Source: Corallococcus macrosporus DSM 14697 (GTDB lineage Bacteria; Myxococcota; Myxococcia; Myxococcales; Myxococcaceae). From it: a stretch of 64,000 nucleotides of DNA. The stretch is from positions 4,380,501-4,444,500 of the forward strand of contig NZ_CP022203.1 of assembly GCF_002305895.1 (NCBI RefSeq). Direction: 5' to 3'. Below, piece after piece: positions 46,279 through 54,638 of the stretch; the first letter of the stretch is position 1, and each line of letters begins with the position of its first letter. The position numbers were made by a program, and so were the translations under genes. The notes under the pieces were generated by a model, which did not search any database, was not told where the DNA came from, and saw nothing but the letters and a program-made list of their open reading frames with translations.

Positions 46279-47643
46279 TTATTTATCCAACGCCGTCCGT
46301 TGAGCAGGAATTGGCCGGGGCATCAGCCTCTCCATCAGCGCGCCCACGGAGCGCGCCGGGTGGGCGCCGGGCTCGGAGATGCGCGCGGTCAGCCGGGCGG
46401 CGCACAGGCGTGCCACGGAGGACAGCACGAAGAGGACGTGCAGGTTCACCCAGGTGTGGCCGCCCAGGGTGAACTGGGTGGGCAGCGCGGCGGCGATGGC
46501 GCCTCCCAGCGCGGCCGCCGCGGCGTAGGCCAGACCGCCCGCGGTGGCGAAGGCGGCCAGGTAGAAGGGGCGGTTCTTCCGGGGGGCCACCGCGAGCGGC
46601 AGCTCGAAGATGGCCAGGCCGTGGCCGCTCCAGAGCGCGCCGGCGAGGAGGACGTCGAACAGCAGGGGCCACAGCGTCCCGGCGGTGGGCAGCAGCCAGA
46701 GGGCAGGGATGACGCCGATGCCCAGCGAGCAGGCCATCAGCACCGGCTGCGCGCCGCAGCGGTCAATCATCCGGCCCCACAGCGGCGCCGCGAGGATGCG
46801 CACGGCGGCCACGGCCGCGGCGTGCAGCGCCATGATGACGAAGGTCATCTTGAGGTTCTGGAGGCTGTGCAGCGCGAAGAAGGGCGCGGACACGCCCACC
46901 GCCGCGTTCCAGGCCACCTGGTAGGTGAGGACCCGGCGCGCGTTGTCATCCTTGAAAGGGACGAGCGCGCCCTTGAGCTCCAGGGGCGGCGTGGTGCCCG
47001 GCGGCGCCGGGTCGTGCTGCGACGCCATGAGCAGGGTGGTGACGACGCCCAGTACACACGCGCCCAGCGCGAGCAGGGGCAGGGCCACGCCCACGCCCAC
47101 GCCGCCAGCCGGGCGCAGCCGGTCCAGCAGCAGGCCCGCGCACAGGGAAGCCAGGGTTCCCGCCAGCGTGGTGAGCGCGGTGCGGCGCCCGAAGAAGCGG
47201 CCCCGGACGGCGCGGGGCACCAGCTCCCCCATCCACGCCACCCAGGCGTTGTTGCCCACGACGCTCAGCGCCGCGGAGACGCCCGCCACCGTCAGCAGCA
47301 GGCGCTGCTGGGATTCGAAGGGCAGGCCCAGCCAGGGCAGCACCGCCAGGGGAAACATCACCACGCGTGACAGGCACACCGCGGTGAGGGCCACGCGCCG
47401 GTGTCCGAAGAGGCCCGTCAGCCAGGCCGCGGGGAACTGGACGAACTGCGCGAAGAAGGGCAGGGCTGTCATCACCCCCACCAGGAAGGGCCCCAGCTTC
47501 AGGGCAATGGCCCACGCGGTGAGCACCGTGGCGCCGGCGCACGCGGTGAAGACCTCCGAGAACATGCCCTCCACCACGGAGACGCCCAGCGTCCGCCGCA
47601 GGCGGCCATGCGGCTGGTGCGCGGTGGCGCCGGGGCCCTCCAC
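46279..47643 (-). CDS. Major facilitator superfamily transporter
   Basis: About 454 residues with twelve likely membrane helices; helix 1 lies near VVEGMFSEVFTACAGATVLTAWAIAL. Loop 2-3 (LTGLFGHRRVALTA) replaces the usual GxLaDRxGRR. The start is uncertain: I used the GTG at 47643, the last start that leaves a short basic N-terminus (RLRRTLGVSVVEG); no good ribosome site is seen. Substrate unknown. Transcribed divergently from the polyprenyl synthetase operon. Confidence 0.75.
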   Translation of the reverse strand: MEGPGATAHQPHGRLRRTLGVSVVEGMFSEVFTACAGATVLTAWAIALKLGPFLVGVMTALPFFAQFVQFPAAWLTGLFGHRRVALTAVCLSRVVMFPLAVLPWLGLPFESQQRLLLTVAGVSAALSVVGNNAWVAWMGELVPRAVRGRFFGRRTALTTLAGTLASLCAGLLLDRLRPAGGVGVGVALPLLALGACVLGVVTTLLMASQHDPAPPGTTPPLELKGALVPFKDDNARRVLTYQVAWNAAVGVSAPFFALHSLQNLKMTFVIMALHAAAVAAVRILAAPLWGRMIDRCGAQPVLMACSLGIGVIPALWLLPTAGTLWPLLFDVLLAGALWSGHGLAIFELPLAVAPRKNRPFYLAAFATAGGLAYAAAAALGGAIAAALPTQFTLGGHTWVNLHVLFVLSSVARLCAARLTARISEPGAHPARSVGALMERLMPRPIPAQRTALDK

Positions 47644-47927
47644 GGGGGGCGCCCCCAACAGCGGGCGGACGAGCCGGGGAGGGACGCGCCGGGCCGGAAC
47701 AGCGGCACCGCGGAAGCAAGAGAAGCGAAGCTGCGGAGGAACTGCCGACGGAGGGCTGCGCGAGTCACAGGTCCGCTCTCTGTCGCACGCTCCGCCGCGC
47801 CCCCTCAATCCACCCCCAGTCGCCCCCAGGGCGCCCGGCCGCTCTCCGGGCGGGGACGGCGCGCCTGTCCCACATCCGCTGGCACCGCTGCGCGCCTGGC
47901 TGCTGGGCAGCGCTGGAATCAGGTGCA

Positions 47928-47945
47928 GTTCAAGCGGTCTTGAAC
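47928..47945. promoter_or_regulatory. 18-bp perfect palindrome, likely operator
   Basis: GTTCAAGCGGTCTTGAAC has perfect 7-bp arms around CGGT. It lies 30 bp upstream of the ATG at 47975 and is followed by TATATGAACG, which repeats half of the arm. The operon it precedes encodes a MarR/GbsR-type dimeric regulator, so autoregulation by that protein is the obvious hypothesis. Confidence 0.55.
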
Positions 47946-47974
47946 TATATGAACGGACGAGGAGACGGCGCACT

Positions 47975-48973
47975 ATGGATCTGGCTCGGGAGCTGACGGA
48001 GTTTCTGGGGGCGGTGGAGCAGCGGCTTGGCACCACCCTGGTGGATGGCAACGCCGGTCCGGACGTGAAGGGCGACACGCTGATGGAGGCGGCCCGTCAC
48101 CTCTGTCTGGGCAGCGGGAGCAAGCGCGCGCGTCCCATGCTGGCGCGGCTGTTCGGCGGCGCGGTGGGCGTTCCGGCGGAGCGGCTGGTGGACGTGGCGG
48201 TGGCCGCGGAGCTCATCCACTCCGCCAGCTTGCTGCACGACGACGTGGTGGACGCGGGCATGTTCCGGCGGGGCCGTCCCACGGTGAACGCGCGGTGGGG
48301 CAACATCGTCGCGGTGATGAGCGGCGACCTCATCCTGTCCACGGGCCTGCACCAGTTGTCCCTGCTGGACGCGCGGCTGACGCGCAGCGCGCTGTCGGTC
48401 GTCTCGGAGATGACCCGCGCCGCCATCGCCGAGGTGGAGGCCCGGGGCGACCTGGACCTGCCGCTCAACCGGCTGCGCTTCATCGCCGAGGGCAAGACGG
48501 GCTCGCTGTTCGGCTGGTGTGGCAACGCGGCGGCGACGCTGGCGGAGCACCCCGAGGCGGTGGAGCGCTTCGATGGCTTCGGGCGTCACCTGGGCGTGGC
48601 GTTCCAGATCGCGGACGACATCCGCGACATCCTGGGCACGGACGTGGGCAAGCCGCGCTACGCGGACGTGCACTCGCGCACGCCCTCCATGCCCATCCTC
48701 CTGGCGGTGGCCAAGGACGAGTCGCTGCGGCGCAAGCTGAAGGACGCGTGGGCGTTCGCCGCCATCACACCGGAGCGGACGAAGGAGATTGGCGCCGCCA
48801 TCGAGGCCACCGGCGCGGTGGACGCGTCCATGGCGCGGATGAACGTGGAGATCGAGGCCGCGCTCGACAAGCTGGGCCACTTCGCGCAGGAGCCCGCGGG
48901 CGCGGAGCTGGTGAGCTGGGCGCGGAGGCTGTCGGCCGGCATCGCCGAACAGGTCCAGGGGCGCGCTGCATGA
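47975..48973 (+). CDS. Polyprenyl (isoprenyl) diphosphate synthase
   Basis: 332 residues, ATG at 47975 with GAGGAG about ten bases upstream. Both Asp-rich motifs are present: LLHDDVVDAG (first, about residues 88-92 region) and QIADDIRDILG (second). The GSGSKRARPML start and the FGRHLGVAFQ block are typical of trans-isoprenyl diphosphate synthases of the IspB/octaprenyl type. Product chain length cannot be set from sequence. It overlaps the regulator gene by 4 bp. Confidence 0.92.
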   Translation: MDLARELTEFLGAVEQRLGTTLVDGNAGPDVKGDTLMEAARHLCLGSGSKRARPMLARLFGGAVGVPAERLVDVAVAAELIHSASLLHDDVVDAGMFRRGRPTVNARWGNIVAVMSGDLILSTGLHQLSLLDARLTRSALSVVSEMTRAAIAEVEARGDLDLPLNRLRFIAEGKTGSLFGWCGNAAATLAEHPEAVERFDGFGRHLGVAFQIADDIRDILGTDVGKPRYADVHSRTPSMPILLAVAKDESLRRKLKDAWAFAAITPERTKEIGAAIEATGAVDASMARMNVEIEAALDKLGHFAQEPAGAELVSWARRLSAGIAEQVQGRAA

Positions 48974-49566
48974 AAGGCTACCTGTGGACGGGGGGACCCG
49001 GGAGCCCGAGCTCGGAGGCGCCGCCAGCGGATGGCCGGCTGGCGCCCTGGGAGGCCATCGCGGTGGACGCGGTGGGAAACGTCATTGAATTCTGGGGGTT
49101 CAAGCGCAACCAGGGCCGCGTGTGGGCCCTGCTGTACCTGCGCGGTGAGCCGCTGACGGCCGGCGAAATCGAGCGCGAGCTGGACCTGTCCAAGGGCGGC
49201 GTCTCCATGCTGCTGCGTGACCTGGAGCGCTGGGGCGTCATCCAGCGCGTGCGCCTGCCCCAGGACACCGTCTGGCGCTACGGCGCGGAGAACGACCTGG
49301 TGCGGATGGTGACGCACGTCATCGAGGAGCGCGAGGCGGGCTTCGTGGCGCGCATCCGCGCCGACCTGGCGGAGGCCCGGCGGCTGGCCGAGTCCCATGA
49401 GGGGCTCCCCCCGGACCGGCTGCTGCGGCTGGAGAAGATGGCCACGCTGGCGGAGCACGTGGAGCGCGCGCTGCGCCTGTTCATCAAGACGTCCCGGCTG
49501 GACGTGTCCGGCGTGCTGTCCGTCTTCCGGGACGAGGCCACCGGCGGCCGCCGGGGCTCCAAGTAG
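48970..49566 (+). CDS. GbsR/MarR-family transcriptional regulator
   Basis: 198 residues beginning in an ATGA overlap. The winged helix is clear: QGRVWALLYLRGEPLTAGEIERELDLSKGGVSMLLRDLERWGVI contains the recognition helix (SKGGVSMLLRDL), followed by a wing and a C-terminal coiled coil with Cys-free leucine heptads. GbsR-type regulators repress nearby genes in response to small osmolytes or metabolites. The palindrome 30 bp before the operon is a candidate site. Confidence 0.85.
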   Translation: MKGYLWTGGPGSPSSEAPPADGRLAPWEAIAVDAVGNVIEFWGFKRNQGRVWALLYLRGEPLTAGEIERELDLSKGGVSMLLRDLERWGVIQRVRLPQDTVWRYGAENDLVRMVTHVIEEREAGFVARIRADLAEARRLAESHEGLPPDRLLRLEKMATLAEHVERALRLFIKTSRLDVSGVLSVFRDEATGGRRGSK

Positions 49567-49581
49567 TCAGAAGAGGCGGAC

Positions 49582-50103
49582 ATGGATTCGCATTACGACC
49601 AGGTGATGAAGGCGCGCGCGGGCGCGGACCCGACGGCCACGCGCCTGTACTTCGCGTACTCGACCATCCTGGACCGGGCCGCGTTCGAAGAGTGGCGTTC
49701 GCAGCACGGCTACGACTTCTTCGAGCTGCCCGAAGGCCGGCTGGCCGAGGCCCTGGACGTGGACCTGGTCTACGACTTCCCGTCACGCTGGTGGGGCGGG
49801 CGCGTCGCGGGGTTGAAGGACGCCGCGGGCCAGAAGGTGTACGGCCGCCTGTTCGAGATTCGCGGGCAGGACTGGCCCATCATCCAGCACAAGGAAGGCT
49901 TCGTCACCAGCATGTGCGTGGAGCGTCCGGTGCGGGTCCGGGTGGAGGGGCAGGAGGTGGAGGCCACGGCCTTCGTCACGAACCCGCGCCGCGCGTCCGC
50001 GGACGGCCCGGTCAGCCCCCGCTTCGTGGAGGCGCTGGTGCGGGGTGCCCGGTCCGCGGGGCTCCCCGAGGCCTACGTGGAGCGCCTGACGCGCGGCGAG
50101 TAG
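49582..50103 (+). CDS. Gamma-glutamylcyclotransferase-like (AIG2 fold) protein
   Basis: 173 residues, 15 bp after the regulator. YFAYSTILDRAAFEEW occupies the place of the YGSN-L phosphate loop of GGCT proteins, and the later VYGRLFEIRGQDW and HKEGFVTSMCVERPV strands fit the fold, with Glu of KEGF in the position of the catalytic acid. Reaction and substrate are not established; it could be a member that has lost the classical activity, since the loop is atypical. Confidence 0.7.
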   Translation: MDSHYDQVMKARAGADPTATRLYFAYSTILDRAAFEEWRSQHGYDFFELPEGRLAEALDVDLVYDFPSRWWGGRVAGLKDAAGQKVYGRLFEIRGQDWPIIQHKEGFVTSMCVERPVRVRVEGQEVEATAFVTNPRRASADGPVSPRFVEALVRGARSAGLPEAYVERLTRGE

Positions 50104-50188
50104 CGCGCGTCCGTTCCGTACGTCCGAGGACAGAAAACCGGCGCGATGGCTTCCCATCGCGCCGGGAGTGCGCAGCTTGGCCGCGCGC

Positions 50189-50284
50189 ATGTTCTTCTTC
50201 TTTTCGAACCGGCTCGGCTGTATCGGCAGCATCCTGGTCTCCGTCGCCCTGAGCGCGGTGCTCTACTTCCTGTTCATGCGCTGA
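50189..50284 (+). CDS. 31-residue membrane protein
   Basis: MFFFFSNRLGCIGSILVSVA and then a hydrophobic run to YFLFMR-stop: one membrane helix with a basic cap. Small proteins opening MFFFFSNRLGC occur in other high-GC bacteria as I recall, which supports a real gene. Function unknown. The ribosome site is weak. Confidence 0.55.
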   Translation: MFFFFSNRLGCIGSILVSVALSAVLYFLFMR

Positions 50285-50299
50285 GCGCGGGCCCAGGGC

Positions 50300-50509
50300 T
50301 CACGGCTTGCCGTGCCACAGGTCGTCAGAGTCCTCGGCCTCCAGCGGATGGATGGTGACTTCGCGACCGTCCTTGTCCGGCGTGCTGCGCGCGGCCTCCG
50401 ACTCGTCCGGTGTCCGCGGCGCCCGCTCCGAGAAGTTGTCGTTCTGGAGGTGGCGCTGACGCTGCTCGCTGGTACCGCCGTACCCCTCGCTGATCTTCTT
50501 CTTCGGCAT
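50300..50509 (-). CDS. Small hydrophilic hypothetical protein
   Basis: 69 residues with a strong ribosome site (AGGAGG) before the ATG at 50509. The sequence is charged and probably disordered (MPKKKISEGYGGTSEQRQRH, PLEAEDSDDLWHGKP). No family recognised. It converges on the 31-residue gene. Confidence 0.65.
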   Translation of the reverse strand: MPKKKISEGYGGTSEQRQRHLQNDNFSERAPRTPDESEAARSTPDKDGREVTIHPLEAEDSDDLWHGKP

Positions 50510-50611
50510 CCCCGTCCTCCTGGTGAATCGCCCAGGTCAACGGTGGGGGCTCCGGGGTAGGGGAGCAAGCGACGTCACCGGCCTGCGCGGTGGGCGCCCC
50601 GCCTGTCTGCC

Positions 50612-50990
50612 TGCTTGGTCAATGCCTACCTGAACGAATCATCAGGCAGTTTCCTAGACACTCCGAGGCGTCATGCCTACATGAACGGATGGATAGTCTT
50701 TTCGCTGGATCAGATCGGCGGGGACTCACTGCTTGAGTGTTCAGGCGTGCTGGCACCCGTCCCGGTGGCCATGCCTACATGCTCCGATGTTCAGGCGTTT
50801 CTCCAGGGGTTCTGATCGCGATGCCTACACGCCTGCCTGTTCAGTCAGGCCGACATCGGACGGGGCAGAGGCCGCTGTCAGGATGTTCAGTGAGTCGAGC
50901 AGTCACCTGGCTGGCAATGCCTACATGCTCTCGCGTTCAGGTGAGGTGGCCGCACCGGGCCTGAACGGACCTTCAGCCATTTTCCAGGCC
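50612..50990 (+). repeat. Degenerate array of short repeats with about 50-bp period
   Basis: The octamer ATGCCTAC occurs at 50622, 50673, 50771, 50821 and 50917, four of them as ATGCCTACATG or close variants. A second block, GTTCAG, follows 18 bases later at 50789, 50839 and 50935 and also stands alone at 50739 and 50885 where the octamer has decayed. Block spacings are 50, 50, 46 and 50 bp; octamer spacings are 51, 98, 50 and 96. The intervening bases differ from unit to unit. Seven units fit. No cas gene is near. Confidence 0.7.
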
Positions 50991-51032
50991 CGACGTGCAT
51001 TGAATTGGCGTCTGTGTTTGTGTTCAATCAAA

Positions 51033-51095
51033 ACAAAGACGTCTGTCTTTGTGTGCTTCGCGTCCCTGATACATGGCTCGTATCAGGGACGCGAA
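51033..51095 (-). terminator. Tandem hairpins ending the GlgE operon
   Basis: A 16-bp perfect stem (51057-51072 with 51080-51095, 7-nt loop) starts 8 bases beyond the glgB stop on the minus strand. A second stem, ACAAAGAC/GTCTTTGT (51033-51040 with 51045-51052), follows, and then a TTTGTTTTG run on the minus strand. Together they form a convincing intrinsic terminator pair. Confidence 0.8.
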
Positions 51096-51102
51096 AGACA
51101 GC

Positions 51103-53307
51103 TCAGCCTGGCGTGAACCACAGCACGGAGAGCGGGGGCAGGGTGAGGGCGGCCGACGCGGGCTGTCCGTCCCAGCCCGTGGGCTCGGTGTGAATCTGCC
51201 CCTGGTTGCCCTGGTTGGAGCCGCCGTACTGCTCGGCATCCGTGTTGAGCAGCTCCACGTAGCGGCCCTGGAGCGGGAGGCCCACGCGGTAGTTCTCACG
51301 GACCGCGGGCGACAGGTTGGCGACGCACACCACGTGCCGCCCCGGCTGACGCGAGCGCCGCACGAAGGCGAAGACGTTGTCCGCCGCCGCGTCCGGCTGG
51401 AGCCACTGGAAGCCCGTGGGCTCGCTGTCCGCGTCGTAGAGCGCGGGCATCTCCTTGTAGATTCGGTTGAGGTCCGCCACCAACTGGAGGATGCCGTGGT
51501 GGCCCGGGTCGTGCGTCAGGTGCCAGTCCAGGCTCTTGTCGTGGTTCCACTCCGCGGGCTGGCCGAACTCGCCGCCCATGAAGACCAGCTTCTTGCCCGG
51601 GTGCGCCCACATCCACGCGAAGAGGGCGCGCAGGTTGGCGCGCTTCTGCCACGGGTCTCCGGGCATGCGGCCGTACAGGCTGCCCTTGCCGTGCACCACC
51701 TCGTCATGGCTCAGCGGCAGCATGAAGTGCTCGCTGAACGCATACAGCAGCCCGAAGGTGAGCTGGTTGTGGTGGTACTGCCGGTAGATGGGGTCCTTGG
51801 AGAAATACGACAGCGTGTCGTGCATCCACCCCATGTTCCACTTGAAGTCGAAGCCCAGGCCGCCTTCGCTCACGGGCGCGGACACCTTGGGCCACGCGGT
51901 GGACTCCTCGGCGATGACCACGACGCCCGGGTGCTTGCGGCGGACCGTCTCGTTCAGCTCGCGCAGGAAGTGGATGGCCTCTTCGTTCTCACGGCCGCCC
52001 CAGCGGTTGGGAATCCACTCGCCCTGCTTGCGGCTGTAGTCGAGGTAGAGCATCGAGGCGACGGCGTCCACGCGCAGTCCGTCGATGTGGTACTCCTCGA
52101 TCCAGAACAGCGCGTTGGCGATGAGGAAGTTGCGCACCTCATTGCGGCCGAAGTTGAAGACCAGCGTGCCCCAGTCCGGCTGGGCGCCCTTGCGCGGGTC
52201 GGCGTGCTCGTACAGCGCCGTGCCGTCGAACTGCCCCAGCGCGTGCAGGTCGCGCGGGAAGTGTCCGGGCACCCAGTCCACGAGCACCCCGATGCCCTGC
52301 TGGTGCAGGTGGTCGATGAAGAAGCGCAGGTCGTCCGGATGGCCGAAGCGCGCGGTGGGGGAGTAGTAGCCACCGACCTGGTAGCCCCAGGAGCCACCGT
52401 AGGGGTGCTCGGCCACGGGGAGCAGCTCCACGTGGGTGAAGCCGGTGTACTTGATGTACTCCGCCAGCGCGGGCGCCAGCTCGCGGTACGTCATGGGCCG
52501 GTCGCCGTCCTCCACCACGCGGCGCCAGCTCCCCAGGTGGACCTCGTAGACGCTCCACGGCTGGTGATGCACGTCCGGCCGCTGCGAGCGCTGCTCCAGC
52601 CAGGCGGCGTCGCCCCACGAATAGCGCGCCAGGTCGTGCACCACGGACGCGGTGGCCGGGGGGACCTCGGTGCGGAAGGCGAAGGGGTCCGCCTTGAGGA
52701 CGTTGGGCCCGCCGTGCCCCGGGCGGATTTCGAACTTGTACCGGGTGCCTTCACCCACCTCGGGGACGAAGAGCTCCCAGATGCCGGACGAGCCCATGCG
52801 GCGCATGGCGTGCAGCCGGCCGTCCCAGCCGTTGAAGTCGCCCACCACGGACACCCCGGCCGCGGTGGGGGCCCACACCGCGAACGAGGTCCCGCGCACG
52901 CCGTTGTGGTGGAGCAGGTGCGCGCCCATGCGCTCCCAGAGGCGTTCGTGGCGGCCCTCGCCGGCGTAGTACAGGTCCATCTCCCCCAGGGTGGGGAGGA
53001 AGCTGTACGGGTCGCGCAGGGTGAAGACGCGCTTGCCGGGGTACTCCACCTCCAGCAGGTAGTTGAACGTCTGGTCCTTGCCGTTGATGCGGGCCTCGAA
53101 GATGCCGCCCAGCCGGTGGTTCATCGCGACGCGGCCGCCGGACTCCGGCAGCACGTGGATGGCCACGGCGTCCGGGCGGAAGGCGCGAATCACCACCCCG
53201 TCTCCATCCGGGTGGATGCCGAGGACGGAGTGGGGCTCGGGGTGCCTCAGCTCCACGACGCGCTGAAGCTCCGCATCGACCTGGGCCTTGTCGGCTGGCT
53301 TCCTCAC
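51103..53307 (-). CDS. glgB: 1,4-alpha-glucan branching enzyme
   Basis: 734 residues from a GTG overlapping the maltokinase stop. An N-terminal CBM48-type region (HPEPHSVLGIHPDGDGVVIRAF hallmark of GlgB) precedes the GH13 barrel: VYEVHLGSW, the nucleophile Asp about 414 in GLRVDAVASMLYLDY and the acid Glu about 464 in VVIAEESTAWP, then LPLSHDEVVHGKGSL. Normal full length. It adds alpha-1,6 branches to the linear alpha-1,4-glucan made by GlgE. Last gene of the operon. Confidence 0.95.
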   Translation of the reverse strand: MRKPADKAQVDAELQRVVELRHPEPHSVLGIHPDGDGVVIRAFRPDAVAIHVLPESGGRVAMNHRLGGIFEARINGKDQTFNYLLEVEYPGKRVFTLRDPYSFLPTLGEMDLYYAGEGRHERLWERMGAHLLHHNGVRGTSFAVWAPTAAGVSVVGDFNGWDGRLHAMRRMGSSGIWELFVPEVGEGTRYKFEIRPGHGGPNVLKADPFAFRTEVPPATASVVHDLARYSWGDAAWLEQRSQRPDVHHQPWSVYEVHLGSWRRVVEDGDRPMTYRELAPALAEYIKYTGFTHVELLPVAEHPYGGSWGYQVGGYYSPTARFGHPDDLRFFIDHLHQQGIGVLVDWVPGHFPRDLHALGQFDGTALYEHADPRKGAQPDWGTLVFNFGRNEVRNFLIANALFWIEEYHIDGLRVDAVASMLYLDYSRKQGEWIPNRWGGRENEEAIHFLRELNETVRRKHPGVVVIAEESTAWPKVSAPVSEGGLGFDFKWNMGWMHDTLSYFSKDPIYRQYHHNQLTFGLLYAFSEHFMLPLSHDEVVHGKGSLYGRMPGDPWQKRANLRALFAWMWAHPGKKLVFMGGEFGQPAEWNHDKSLDWHLTHDPGHHGILQLVADLNRIYKEMPALYDADSEPTGFQWLQPDAAADNVFAFVRRSRQPGRHVVCVANLSPAVRENYRVGLPLQGRYVELLNTDAEQYGGSNQGNQGQIHTEPTGWDGQPASAALTLPPLSVLWFTPG

Positions 53308-54638
53308 TGGGCTGCCTCCATGCGCAAGAGGGCCTGGACGGGGATGCGCACCCAGTCGGGCCGGTTCTGCAGTTCGTACCGCACCTCGTAGAGCAACTTC
53401 TCCAACTCGAACGCACGCAGCATGACGTCGAAGGCGCCCTCGTCGGAGGGCAGGAAGGCCGCGCCGCGCGTGACCTGCCGGTAGCCGTCCACGAAGGCCT
53501 CGCGGATGGCGCCGGCGCGGTCATGCGGGGTGCCTCCCTCCAGCGCCACCGTGGCCTCCGCGTAGTCGAACGAGCGGATCATCCCCGCCACGTCGCGCAG
53601 GGCGCTGTACTTCTCCCGGCGCGCGGTGAAGGAGCGGGCGGGCTCGCCCTCGAAGTCGAAGATGAGCCACTGTCCCTGGGCGCGCAGCACCTGTCCCAGG
53701 TGCAGGTCACCGTGGATGCGGATCTTCTGGCCGGAGGGCGTCACCTGCGCCAGCCGCTTCGCGTGTTCAATCAGGGTTTCACGGCCGCGCTCCAGGTCCG
53801 GCGTCTGCCGGCTGGCGTCCGCCAGCGTCACGCCCAGCTCGCCGACGATGGAGGCGCTCCAGCGCTGGAGGTCCTCCTGGAGCAGCGGCTCCGGCGCGAA
53901 GGCCGGGTCCTCATCCGACGCGGAGGCGAAGGCGAGGTGGAGCTCGCCCACGCGCATGCCCAGGTCGCGCATCTCCGAGAGGAAGCGCTCCCCCACGGCG
54001 CGCTCCTCCCGCAGCCGGTCCAGCGTGTACTTCCAGCCGTCCGTCGCGTCCGGCACGAAGCGGTGGGCCACCGCGAGCGTCGCGCCCGCCGTGCCCTCCA
54101 GGTGCAGCGCGCCCAACAGGGAGGGCGTGGCGCGGAACGACGTCCTGGTGGCGAGGAAGCGCCCCACCTCGTGCTCGGGATTCACCCCGGCTTCCAGCTT
54201 CCGGATGATCTTCAGGATGACCTGCTCACCCAGCACCACGGAGGTGTTGCTCTGCTCCACCTGGAGCCGCCGCACGCTCAGCGGGGAGGGGAGGGCGAGC
54301 AGTCCTTCCTGGCCGGCGATCCACTCACCTTCCACGCGCCCGGCCGCGGACGCCACGTGGCCGCCGGTCCGGATGAGGTCGAAGAGGCCGCGCATGCACG
54401 CGTCGTTCTCCAGCGCGTCCCGCACGCCGTCCGTGGAGGGCTGGACGGGGAGCAGGTAGCGCTCCGGGCTGCCCAGCTCGTAGACGACCTCCACCACGGC
54501 GAGGCTGAACGCGCAGCCGCCGGCTTCGATGGTGGCGTGGTCCATCACCGTGACGTGCTTGATGGGCCACGCCTTGCCGCTGAACCAGCGCTGGTGCTTG
54601 AGGTAGTCGGGGAGCTTGGTCAAGTCGAGGGTCGTCAT
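53304..54638 (-). CDS. mak: Maltokinase
   Basis: 444 residues; ATG at 54638 after GAGGAG, overlapping the treS stop by 4 bp. [18 protein letters not shown] opens the trehalose synthase-linked maltokinase N-lobe; the kinase core has [20 protein letters not shown], the Brenner-type [10 protein letters not shown] and DFEGEP (metal Asp). It phosphorylates maltose from TreS to maltose-1-phosphate using ATP, which feeds GlgE. Standalone here; in some bacteria it is fused to TreS. Confidence 0.93.
   Translation of the reverse strand: MTTLDLTKLPDYLKHQRWFSGKAWPIKHVTVMDHATIEAGGCAFSLAVVEVVYELGSPERYLLPVQPSTDGVRDALENDACMRGLFDLIRTGGHVASAAGRVEGEWIAGQEGLLALPSPLSVRRLQVEQSNTSVVLGEQVILKIIRKLEAGVNPEHEVGRFLATRTSFRATPSLLGALHLEGTAGATLAVAHRFVPDATDGWKYTLDRLREERAVGERFLSEMRDLGMRVGELHLAFASASDEDPAFAPEPLLQEDLQRWSASIVGELGVTLADASRQTPDLERGRETLIEHAKRLAQVTPSGQKIRIHGDLHLGQVLRAQGQWLIFDFEGEPARSFTARREKYSALRDVAGMIRSFDYAEATVALEGGTPHDRAGAIREAFVDGYRQVTRGAAFLPSDEGAFDVMLRAFELEKLLYEVRYELQNRPDWVRIPVQALLRMEAAQ

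Noticed and set aside
50612-50990. True CRISPR array
   Set aside because: Repeats are short, two-block and degenerate, and no cas gene or leader is visible; kept as a repeat array of unknown kind.
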